From CAYMLL01 sp964390645 (lineage in GTDB: Bacteria; Planctomycetota; UBA8108): a stretch of DNA of 7,040 nucleotides. The DNA is taken from NCBI GenBank assembly GCA_964390645.1, contig CAYMLL010000351.1, positions 1 through 7,040 on the forward strand. Direction: 5' to 3'. The position numbers and the translations under genes were made by a program. The notes under the pieces were generated by a model that saw only the letters and a list, made by a program, of their open reading frames with translations, searched no databases and was not told where the DNA came from. Shown here piece by piece: positions 1-5,734 of this stretch. Within the stretch, counting starts at the first letter, position 1. Each line of letters opens with the position of its first letter.

Positions 1-37
1 CATGATAGAATTCTTTCACCACTTGTTTCTTTTTCAT
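1..37 (-). CDS. Possible 5' end of a gene leaving the left edge (partial)
   Basis: On the minus strand an ATG at 37 opens a frame reading MKKKQVVKEFYH to the window edge. The lysine-rich start looks like a genuine N-terminus, and it lies just downstream of a terminator-like hairpin (66-88), as expected for a new transcription unit. There is no good Shine-Dalgarno at normal spacing: GGGAG lies about 18 nt upstream. An in-frame TTG at 46 is an alternative start. The same frame is also open further upstream, past base 119, so the start could lie elsewhere. Only 12 codons are visible, so no family can be named. It could be chance. Confidence 0.25.
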   Translation of the reverse strand, partial: MKKKQVVKEFYH

Positions 38-65
38 CGGTTGCAATTCAAGATCGCGCTCCCTT

Positions 66-88
66 AAAAACGAGGGATCCTCGTTATC
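66..88 (-). terminator. Rho-independent terminator candidate downstream of the methyltransferase gene
   Basis: Read on the minus strand, a perfect 7-bp stem AACGAGG / CCTCGTT with a 3-nt loop (ATC) is followed by a run of T (five in a row, counting the last two stem bases), then AAGGG. It lies about 105 bp past the stop of the methyltransferase gene, on the same strand. The plus-strand reading of the same hairpin has no T tract, so the direction is fairly clear. The stem is short, so strength is uncertain. Confidence 0.5.
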
Positions 89-125
89 AGAGTCCGACCT
101 AGATTCATTTGGGTCAGTGGGGATG

Positions 126-141
126 TTCCTCGTGTGAGGAA
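126..141. repeat. Small inverted repeat (6-bp stem, 4-nt loop)
   Basis: TTCCTC and GAGGAA flank the loop GTGT, giving a perfect short hairpin between the methyltransferase stop and the terminator candidate at 66-88. There is no T tract on either side, so it is probably a 3'-UTR structure or chance. Confidence 0.25.
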
Positions 142-191
142 GCGGACGGTGGGTCGGGCGCAGGGCGTGCGGCTCCTCGCTCCCCGTCGCG

Positions 192-800
192 CTATCTCTT
201 TCGCAGGACCCAGGTCGTCATGCAGCGTCGATCCTGGACCACCGTCGTCTTGATCGGGTCTACGAGCTCACCGCCGAGCCTCGCGGTCCACTCCAGGAGC
301 AAGGCTTCGTCGACGAGGTAGCGCTCCGAGCCGTCGGGCAGCGAGTAGCGGCGCCCGTCGATTCGGCGCATACGGGACTCCATGCCGATGGATGACGCGA
401 GTCGACAGAAGAGCAGGCCGTTGGCGCTCAGAGCTCCCCAGCTGCCGAGAAGCATCGCCCCGAAGTCTGTGTCGTCGCGGGCGAAGTGGAGGACCGCGTT
501 GCTGATCACGACGTTGGCGAAGGCGTCGGGAAAGGTGAGCGCGTCGATACGTTCGGCACGAAAGTTCTCCGCCGGCAGCGACGGCGCCAGCTTCGCTGCG
601 ACACGCCGCAGCGACGTGATAGCGTGCTCGTCCTCGTCCGCTCCGTGGACCTCGTATCCCTCCTGCAGGAGGTAGACGAGGTTGCGTCCCGAGCCACATC
701 CGGCATCGAGGATTCTCATTCCCGGTCGGATTCTCCCGCGAAGAATCTGGTCGAAGAGGTAGATGTCGATCGGGCCGAAGATCGAGGACAGGTCGGTCAT
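192..800 (-). CDS. Class I SAM-dependent methyltransferase (202 aa)
   Basis: This is a soluble Rossmann-fold methyltransferase of the Methyltransf_11/25 (UbiE/TehB-like) type. It should transfer a methyl group from S-adenosylmethionine to an unidentified small molecule or other acceptor. Motif I, the SAM-binding glycine loop, is LDAGCGSGRN at residues 31-40. The acidic residue after strand 2 is in GADED (D55). The motif II strand is NVVISNAVLHF (96-106), and the motif III strand follows at about 124-134. The C-terminal part (about 150-202) is well formed, including LPDGSERYLVDEALLLEW. The start at 800 is preferred because protein-like sequence begins there (MTDLSSIFGP); the frame stays open to an ATG at 1100, but those extra 100 residues are Pro/Arg/Ser-rich and look untranslated. 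No strong ribosome binding site is visible. The gene stands alone, 393 bp downstream of the next minus-strand gene, and its tie to the secreted proteins is unclear. Confidence 0.9.
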   Translation of the reverse strand: MTDLSSIFGPIDIYLFDQILRGRIRPGMRILDAGCGSGRNLVYLLQEGYEVHGADEDEHAITSLRRVAAKLAPSLPAENFRAERIDALTFPDAFANVVISNAVLHFARDDTDFGAMLLGSWGALSANGLLFCRLASSIGMESRMRRIDGRRYSLPDGSERYLVDEALLLEWTARLGGELVDPIKTTVVQDRRCMTTWVLRKR

Positions 801-1193
801 GATTCGAGGTGGATCCAGGGGCGGTTCTCGGTCCGGCGCGAGGAGCTCGACGGCAACTTGAACGGTTGCAGAGAGAGACGGCGACCGGGGCTTCGGGCTC
901 GCGCGCGCGGAAGCGGTCCTCGTGTCGAGAGGAGAGCGGGCGAGAGGCTCCGGTCCCGAGAGCATAAAGGGATCGAGACGGGTAGGCCAGAGCCGTGGAT
1001 CGGGACCGGCGGGTCCGCGGTCAGCCGATGTGCTCCGACGCCCGAGTCTCGTTTCGCGGCCTGCCTCGTGGTCAGATACGGGCGCACCGATCTCGATCAC
1101 GGCGGAAAGTGGGTCCCGCCAGGGTTGCCGGGAGGCACGAGCATCCGACGTGGCGCGGCTACCCGGAGGATCTTCGCACGGCTCCGAGCACCG
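801..1193 (-). other. Gene-free stretch upstream of the methyltransferase gene
   Basis: These 393 bp separate the stop of the dockerin/HYR gene from the methyltransferase start. Open frames exist on both strands, but their translations are low-complexity Pro/Arg/Ser sequence without domain character. The methyltransferase promoter is presumably here: TATGCT on the minus strand near 962-967 resembles a -10 box, but there is no convincing -35. No hairpin with a T tract was found that would terminate the upstream gene. A (CG)5 run lies at 900-909. Confidence 0.5.
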
Positions 1194-3086
1194 TCACGCC
1201 CCGTCGATCGGCTCGCATGGAGAGAACGACTGGCAGTCAAGGCTGTCCGCGGTCGGGTCGCTACCGCAGTCGACGAAAGGCGTCGGGGGCGGGCTTCCCC
1301 CCTGGAACCGGTACTGGAGCAACGAGATCGCGTCCGTCAAGTTCTTGCTCCCGTCGTCGTTCACGTCGGCCGCATCGTCGCAGGGTATGGGGAGCCCGAG
1401 GAACAGGTGCAGAAGGACGGTCACGACGTCGGCGACATCTCTCCTGCCGTCAGCGTTGACGTTTCCGCGCTGGAAGTTGTTGGCCTCGATGTTGATCGTG
1501 AACACGCAGCTCGTGCTGTTGCCGACGCTGTCCGTCGCCGTGCAGGTTACTCTGTGCGCGCCGGTGGGAAGAACGGTGCCCGGGGCCGGGTCGCATACCA
1601 CCTCGACAGTGCCGCTGCAGGAGTCGGTGGCGACAGGTACATCGTACTCGATCGCGCATGCCGTCCCGGCGCACCGCATGGAGACGTCATCCGGGCAGAA
1701 GATCGTCGGCGGGTGGACGTCGATGTCGAAGGTGCGCCAGCCGTTCGTTTCCGCCAGGAGCGAGGCTCCGAGCTCTCCTCCGAGGGCGTTCAGAACAGGA
1801 GCTCGGGAGTCGCCGAGGCAGTCCACGAAGCGGAGGGACTGGCAGCCGGTATCCGCCACGCCGGTGAGGGGCGAGAAGCAGTACCTCAGAACGTCGTGCG
1901 AGCCGGCGCTCGTGAGGACGCTCTGGTTCGCACCGAGCAGATTGATCCAGGCGACGGCCACTCCGGCGTGGACGTCGTCGCCGAGGGGACATCCATTGTT
2001 CGGGGTCTCGTTGACGAAGATCTGAGTCGAGGACGGAAAGCCTTCGGCCAGCGCGACGCTTTCCAGAGCGAGAGCCCCGGAGTCGTAAGCGAGAGCGACC
2101 TCGCCACCGCGAAACCCGACGTCGCTGTCGACCTTGAGAGTGACGTAGCTGCCGGGGTTGATGGGCGAGAAACTGTCCTGCACCAGCGAGAAACTGGCCA
2201 GACGGACCGGAAACCCCAGGCGGTCCAGGACCTCCGCCATCTTGTTGAGGGCGTTGGCGGACCGGTCGACCCCCGCGATACCGTCGACGACTCCGTCGCC
2301 GTCGGTGTCGACGAGGTTGTGCTGCGAATTCGTCAGATCGAACAGACCGGCCAGGACGAAGGCCTCGTTGAACGTCCGGACCGCCCGGGTCGAGACCGTT
2401 CCGGCCTGGAAGGCCGAGTAGAAATTGTCTATCTGGTCTCGCACCTTGCCGCCGAACGTGACGAGCTGCGTGAAGGGATCTCCACCCGGATCGAGCGGGA
2501 AGATGGGATTCTGCGCTCCCGGAAACGGCAGGCCGTTGAGAAACATCACGTTGCTGGTCGAGTCGTAGCTCCTCGACTGTCCGGCGACGAAGCGGAACCC
2601 GGTCGTGTCGTTCTCGCCGAGGGTGCTCTCGGGGGCCGCGAAAGCCGAGTGGAAGCGGACGACCTGCGTAAATCCGTCGTTCGCGATGACGTTGACGATG
2701 CCGGGGACCCAGAATTCCGTGACGCCAGGATCCGCCCATTTCCGCATCCCCAGGAGGTCGTCATCCCCGTCCATCGTGGTAAGGAGGTCGCCACGGTGTT
2801 CCTCGACCGTCGTGGCATCGAAGACGCGCACGTGGCTCCGGCTCCACTGACTCTCCAGCGTGACGATCTCGTCGAAGGACTTGCCGAGGAACTGGGAGCG
2901 GAGCTCAGCCGCGTTGACGCCCAGCGGCCGGCTGAACTGCGAGACCAGTTCCAGGACCTGCTGTCCGGAAGCGTTCTCGCCGGTGTCCTGCGCTCGAAAG
3001 GACCCTCCGGAGCACAAGACAAGACCGACAACAACAGCGATCGTCTGACCTCGGGCACAACCACAGAACCGCCCCACATGCTTCAT
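1194..3086 (-). CDS. Exported multidomain protein: unknown N-terminal region, cohesin-like domain, HYR domain, C-terminal dockerin (630 aa)
   Basis: This is a predicted secreted or surface protein. Residues 1-32 form a signal peptide (basic start, hydrophobic 16-26, likely cleavage after FRA). No lipobox is seen: LVLC lacks the small residue before Cys. Residues 33-300 match nothing I recognise; they include an acidic DTDGDGVVDG loop at 260-269, typical of Ca binding. Residues about 301-455 look cohesin-like (PGSYVTLKVD, FRGGEVALAYDSGALALESV). Residues 458-534 are a HYR domain (PPTIFCPDDV, TGAHRVTCTATDSVGN) rich in cysteine. A dockerin follows: loop 1 uses N542, N544, D546, D550 and D553; loop 2 uses D574, N576, D578, N582 and D585. 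A tail with C607, C617 and C624 ends the protein. Dockerins bind cohesin modules and HYR is an Ig-like adhesion fold, so a scaffold or matrix role is inferred. The ATG at 3086 is supported by AGGTGG six bases upstream. The cohesin call is by pattern only. Confidence 0.85.
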   Translation of the reverse strand: MKHVGRFCGCARGQTIAVVVGLVLCSGGSFRAQDTGENASGQQVLELVSQFSRPLGVNAAELRSQFLGKSFDEIVTLESQWSRSHVRVFDATTVEEHRGDLLTTMDGDDDLLGMRKWADPGVTEFWVPGIVNVIANDGFTQVVRFHSAFAAPESTLGENDTTGFRFVAGQSRSYDSTSNVMFLNGLPFPGAQNPIFPLDPGGDPFTQLVTFGGKVRDQIDNFYSAFQAGTVSTRAVRTFNEAFVLAGLFDLTNSQHNLVDTDGDGVVDGIAGVDRSANALNKMAEVLDRLGFPVRLASFSLVQDSFSPINPGSYVTLKVDSDVGFRGGEVALAYDSGALALESVALAEGFPSSTQIFVNETPNNGCPLGDDVHAGVAVAWINLLGANQSVLTSAGSHDVLRYCFSPLTGVADTGCQSLRFVDCLGDSRAPVLNALGGELGASLLAETNGWRTFDIDVHPPTIFCPDDVSMRCAGTACAIEYDVPVATDSCSGTVEVVCDPAPGTVLPTGAHRVTCTATDSVGNSTSCVFTINIEANNFQRGNVNADGRRDVADVVTVLLHLFLGLPIPCDDAADVNDDGSKNLTDAISLLQYRFQGGSPPPTPFVDCGSDPTADSLDCQSFSPCEPIDGA

Positions 3087-3090
3087 GGCA

Positions 3091-3100
3091 CTCCACCTCT
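3091..3100 (-). promoter_or_regulatory. Ribosome binding site of the dockerin/HYR gene
   Basis: On the minus strand AGAGGTGGAG ends four bases before the ATG at 3086, a good purine-rich Shine-Dalgarno. The AT-richer stretch just upstream (3101-3128) is the likely leader or promoter region. Confidence 0.6.
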
Positions 3101-3201
3101 CTTCTTTGAGTACCTATCAAGAGTAAACCCTGGCTTCAGCGGACACAACCGGCCGCGAGCGGACCGGATCCCCGCGCGTCTCGGGACCGGTTTTCGCGGG
3201 T

Positions 3202-3216
3202 CCACCGCTGCGGTGG
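3202..3216. repeat. Inverted repeat CCACCG-CTG-CGGTGG
   Basis: A perfect 6-bp stem with a 3-nt loop in the divergent intergenic region. There is no T tract on either side. It could be a protein-binding palindrome or a leader hairpin. Such structures also arise by chance in GC-rich DNA. Confidence 0.35.
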
Positions 3217-3253
3217 CTCGAGGCGGCGATGGAAGACAGGAAGAGACCACGGG

Positions 3254-3267
3254 CCTGCCTCGGCAGG
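3254..3267. repeat. Inverted repeat CCTGCC-TC-GGCAGG
   Basis: A perfect 6-bp inverted repeat with a 2-nt spacer. An outer CCA/TGG pair could extend it across a 4-nt bulge. With such a short loop it is more plausibly a dyad binding site than a hairpin. It lies mid-way between the divergent genes. Confidence 0.35.
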
Positions 3268-3382
3268 TGGTGCGGTCGAGGTACGGGGAAAAGGAGGGCG
3301 GAGAAAGAGTGGCGGCTGCGGAGGCAGGCGGTAGGGTCGAGTCGACGGCACCGAACAGAAGCCAACTCCCTGCGGAATCCAG

Positions 3383-3404
3383 CCCGGTCCGGCCGGCGAC
3401 CGGG
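3383..3404. repeat. Inverted repeat CCCGGT...ACCGGG
   Basis: A 6-bp perfect stem flanks a 10-nt loop that itself contains the palindrome CCGGCCGG. It lies about 93 bp upstream of the small dockerin gene start, where an operator could sit. Function is unknown. Confidence 0.3.
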
Positions 3405-3483
3405 ATGGGGTGTCGTCAGCTCAGGGCCTCGAGAGAGCTGCGAGAGAATCGCGCCGAAACCGCCAGCCTCGCCCGCCGATTCC

Positions 3484-3490
3484 AGGGAGA
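3484..3490 (+). promoter_or_regulatory. Ribosome binding site of the small dockerin gene
   Basis: AGGGAGA lies six bases before the ATG at 3497. It supports that start over the in-frame ATG at 3410, which would add 29 Arg-rich residues in front of a clear signal peptide. Confidence 0.6.
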
Positions 3491-3496
3491 CACGCC

Positions 3497-4609
3497 ATGC
3501 TTCGATCCATCGCCGCCGCCGTCGTTTTCACGTCCTCTCTTTGCCTTCTCGACGCGACCCTCTCTCCGTCGAGTGCGCCCGCGCAGGAGGTCGGAGACGA
3601 GATCTCCGTCGAGGGCGTCGTCTCGGTGTCCGCCTGTGTGCCGGTCGCCGTGCCGATCTGCGTGCTCGACGTCGATTCCCGCTCCGAGGAGTATCGGCTC
3701 TTCGAGTCCGGCGCTCCTCGCTCCATCGCCCTGACTGTTCGCTGCCTGGAGCTGGTCGGCGAGCGCGTTCGAGTCAGCGGCACGCTCGCGGAGTGGAGCT
3801 GCGATCCGGTCGAGTTCGGCGGCGTCGGCATCGCTGTCGACGACATCGGCGTGGTGCAGCCGACACCCTCCTGCGGCGACACGAATCGCGATGGCGATAT
3901 CGACGTCTCCGACCCGGTCTACCTTCTCGACTACCTCTTCCTCGGAGGACCGGCGCCGGATTCGCTGCGCTTCGCGAACGTCAACGGCGACGCGGCCGTC
4001 GACCTCAGCGACGTGGTCTACGTGCTGGACTACCTGTTCCAGGGTGGTCCCGAGCCCGGCTGTCCGGAAGCCTGGGGCGGGCCCGCACGCGAGCCTTCGA
4101 GGGACGCGGCGTCCACCCGGAAGCGGCCTCGCTCGCAGGCGAGGTGGAGCTCGCCTCCCAGCGGGAAGATCCAGCGAGCTCCCGGCCACCTCTCATCGCT
4201 CGCCTTCGCCTTCCCGCCGACGGAGCGGGGCGACAGGCGGTGGAGGACGTCGTCCGCGAGGATGTGGATGAAGCCTCCGGCTGCGGTGACGAACCGCGCG
4301 CCCTTCCAGTCGCCGGTCGTCTCCTTCGACTTCCAGGTGGCCGGGTCGACGTCGTGGACGGCGGTATCGGTGACGACGAAGAGCCGGTCCCTGCCCTTGC
4401 CCCGCGCGTTCTCGACGCCGACCATTCCGCGCACGTTCTTCCACGTCCGCGGACACGTCTGGTGCTCCCAGGTGCGTGGGTCCACCCTGTCGAGCACCCC
4501 GCTCTTCATCACCAGGAGCCGGTCGCCGAGTCCGGCGACGTGGTCGGCCGCTTCCCAGCCCGGTCGAGGCGCGTCCAGGCCGCTGTCGGTCGGCTTGCCG
4601 CTGGGATAG
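3497..4609 (+). CDS. Small exported dockerin protein whose frame runs antisense through its neighbour (370 aa to first stop)
   Basis: The credible protein is residues 1 to about 193. A signal peptide spans 1-29 (cleavage near APA). Residues 31-120 form a small beta-rich domain with GERVRVSGTL at 88-97, reminiscent of an OB-fold, with four cysteines (47, 55, 83, 102). The dockerin spans 126-190: loop 1 uses D128, N130, D132, D136 and D139; loop 2 uses N161, N163, D165, D169 and D172, with A166 where Gly is usual. Each loop is followed by a YLLDYLFLGG-type helix. Dockerins normally anchor a protein to a cohesin partner. After GPEPGCPEAW (about 4075) the gene should stop, but none of the three plus-strand frames has a stop until 4271, and this one only at 4607-4609. 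The remaining 177 or so residues are Arg/Ser/Pro-rich and run antisense to the beta-helix gene, so they are probably not a native domain. The gene is divergent from the other dockerin gene. Confidence 0.7.
   Translation: MLRSIAAAVVFTSSLCLLDATLSPSSAPAQEVGDEISVEGVVSVSACVPVAVPICVLDVDSRSEEYRLFESGAPRSIALTVRCLELVGERVRVSGTLAEWSCDPVEFGGVGIAVDDIGVVQPTPSCGDTNRDGDIDVSDPVYLLDYLFLGGPAPDSLRFANVNGDAAVDLSDVVYVLDYLFQGGPEPGCPEAWGGPAREPSRDAASTRKRPRSQARWSSPPSGKIQRAPGHLSSLAFAFPPTERGDRRWRTSSARMWMKPPAAVTNRAPFQSPVVSFDFQVAGSTSWTAVSVTTKSRSLPLPRAFSTPTIPRTFFHVRGHVWCSQVRGSTLSSTPLFITRSRSPSPATWSAASQPGRGASRPLSVGLPLG
4030..4609. other. Tail-to-tail antisense overlap and possible rearrangement junction near 4075-4086
   Basis: The plus-strand dockerin frame and the minus-strand beta-helix frame both span these 580 bp. 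Bases from about 4100 upward read as protein only on the minus strand; bases below about 4075 read as protein only on the plus strand. The switch coincides with the perfect 10-bp palindrome GCGGGCCCGC at 4077-4086. The minus-strand stop (TAG, 4030-4032) lies inside dockerin loop-helix coding sequence. Confidence 0.6.
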
Positions 4610-5682
4610 TGGAAGAAGCTGGTCTTCCGGCACCACTGCGGATGAGCCGGTGAGGGCTCCAGCGTGATCGAGTTGCCCAGCCCGTTGACGGCGGTGCCGG
4701 TGGTCACCCAGATGCCGACGTAGTGAGCGCCGACGACCCGGTTGCCGATGACGTCGATGCTCTCGGTCGCCTGCCCCGCGATCTCGTCGGCCTCGACGCT
4801 GATCGCGATGACGCGGGGCTCGACGACGAGGTTGTGCGCGATCGTTGCATCGCTGGCCCGCGAGCACACGAGCGCGGCGCAGTACCAGCGCGGCTGCTCT
4901 CCTCGCAGGTCGTGGTCGATGATCAGGTTCCTCGCGATGCGGACGTTCGATCCGCGGGCGGAACGCGCCAGGTAGATGCTGTGGCGGGTGGCCTCCTCGA
5001 TGAGGTTCCCGGAGACCTCGACATCCCGGACGTTCTCGAGGTGGATGCCGTAGCCCCAGCCGGCCTTCGTACCCACCGTGCGCGAGATCGTGTTGTCCCG
5101 GATCGTCACGCCTTCGTACACGCCGGTCCTGGACGTCGCAGCGCTGATGCCGACGGCGACGTTCTCGATGCGCAGGTCGGAGATGCGGACCCGGTGGACG
5201 TTCGTCGACGACGTGTAGCTGCCGATCGCGTGCGTGTTCACCTTCAGGGGCGTCGTGCCGCTGATCGTCAGTCGCTGAATCACGAGGCCGGTGACCTCGC
5301 TGCCGATGTAGACGCCGAACTTCGCTTCCGGGGGCAGCTCGATCCGCGTCTTCGACGGGTCCTTTCCGGTTATGACGAGGTTCTTCTTGTTCGCGATCAG
5401 GATCGCCTGCGCGTGCGGCGCCCGTGGTCTCAGGCGGTAGGTTCCCGGCGCGAGGAGGATCGTCGTGTTGTCGCGCGCGTTCCGGACGACAGCCGCGAGG
5501 TCCTGTCTCGGAGACACGCGAACCGTGCGCGGCGCCGCGACGAGTCTTGTCGCCGCGAGGGCGGTGCCGACGAGGACCACGAGAAGAGCCGTTGCGGCCG
5601 GCCCGTTCGCCAGCCGACGGCTCGCCACCCGACGACTCGCCACCGGAGAGCTCGCTTTCGGGCAAGCCGCCTCGCTTCGCAT
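4030..5682 (-). CDS. Exported right-handed parallel beta-helix protein with propeller-like C-terminal repeats (550 aa)
   Basis: Residues are numbered from the ATG at 5691. A basic N-terminus is followed by a hydrophobic segment at 32-54, a signal peptide or anchor. Residues 57-345 form a beta-helix of the pectate-lyase / NosD-like kind: the entry segment LLAPGTYRL (79-87), then coils such as LVIQRLTISGT, VRISDLRIENV, VTIRDNTIS, VEVSGNLIEEA, VRIARNLIIDH and IDVIGNRVVG. Residues about 378-535 carry four repeats of roughly 40-45 residues, with W, an LFVVTD-type strand and VDPATW (404-409 and 448-453), resembling beta-propeller blades; the fourth fades at RVDAASLEG. Beta-helix proteins often bind or cleave polysaccharides; no catalytic set could be assigned. 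ATG 5682 is favoured because AGGA lies nine bases upstream; ATG 5691 abuts the same AGGA. It lies about 50 bp downstream of the glycosidase-like gene, as in an operon. The last 15 or so residues, past about 4090, look non-native. Confidence 0.8.
   Translation of the reverse strand: MRSEAACPKASSPVASRRVASRRLANGPAATALLVVLVGTALAATRLVAAPRTVRVSPRQDLAAVVRNARDNTTILLAPGTYRLRPRAPHAQAILIANKKNLVITGKDPSKTRIELPPEAKFGVYIGSEVTGLVIQRLTISGTTPLKVNTHAIGSYTSSTNVHRVRISDLRIENVAVGISAATSRTGVYEGVTIRDNTISRTVGTKAGWGYGIHLENVRDVEVSGNLIEEATRHSIYLARSARGSNVRIARNLIIDHDLRGEQPRWYCAALVCSRASDATIAHNLVVEPRVIAISVEADEIAGQATESIDVIGNRVVGAHYVGIWVTTGTAVNGLGNSITLEPSPAHPQWCRKTSFFHYPSGKPTDSGLDAPRPGWEAADHVAGLGDRLLVMKSGVLDRVDPRTWEHQTCPRTWKNVRGMVGVENARGKGRDRLFVVTDTAVHDVDPATWKSKETTGDWKGARFVTAAGGFIHILADDVLHRLSPRSVGGKAKASDERWPGARWIFPLGGELHLACERGRFRVDAASLEGSRAGPPQASGQPGSGPPWNR
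5614..5643. repeat. 15-bp tandem repeat in the beta-helix protein's N-terminal region
   Basis: Two adjacent 15-bp units starting CCGACG, differing at one base, encode VASRR twice on the minus strand; a third, partial unit gives LAN. The repeat sits just before the hydrophobic export segment and lengthens its basic region. A 15-bp unit keeps the frame if copy number changes. Confidence 0.55.
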
Positions 5683-5734
5683 CGACCACATTCCTGCATC
5701 TTACTCGACGCCGAGCCCTTGACGAGGAGTCAGC

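Larger units (their letters stand above)
3087..3496. promoter_or_regulatory. Divergent intergenic region between two dockerin-protein genes
   Basis: These 410 bp lie between the start of the 630-residue gene (minus) and the start of the small dockerin gene (plus), so promoters for both should be inside. The most AT-rich part is 3101-3128, next to the minus-strand gene. There, TTGTGT followed 17 bases later by TACTCT is a weak sigma70-like pair on the minus strand. No convincing promoter is seen for the plus-strand gene. Open frames through the region give low-complexity translations and are not called as genes. Three strong inverted repeats are listed separately. Confidence 0.45.

Noticed and set aside
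900..909. (CG)5 run as a Z-DNA or regulatory element
   Set aside because: Five alternating pairs are unremarkable in DNA this GC-rich, and nothing nearby supports a role.
962..967. TATGCT as the methyltransferase -10 box
   Set aside because: No -35-like hexamer lies at proper spacing, and a promoter consensus for this lineage is uncertain. It is mentioned only as a weak possibility.
801..1100. 100-residue N-terminal extension of the methyltransferase, from ATG 1100
   Set aside because: The extra sequence is Pro/Arg/Ser-rich and not protein-like. The methyltransferase fold begins properly at the ATG at 800.
486..3734. Plus-strand open frame of 1082 codons
   Set aside because: It runs antisense to the methyltransferase and the dockerin/HYR gene. 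The translation is Arg/Asp/Val-rich without domains, as expected opposite GC-rich coding sequence.
3229..4653. Plus-strand open frame of 474 codons across the small dockerin gene
   Set aside because: It is out of frame with the signal peptide and dockerin and Arg-rich throughout; it is a shadow.
4193..5689. Minus-strand open frame of 498 codons overlapping the beta-helix gene
   Set aside because: It is an out-of-frame shadow, almost entirely Arg/Gly/Pro/His, while the overlapping frame shows clear beta-helix coils.
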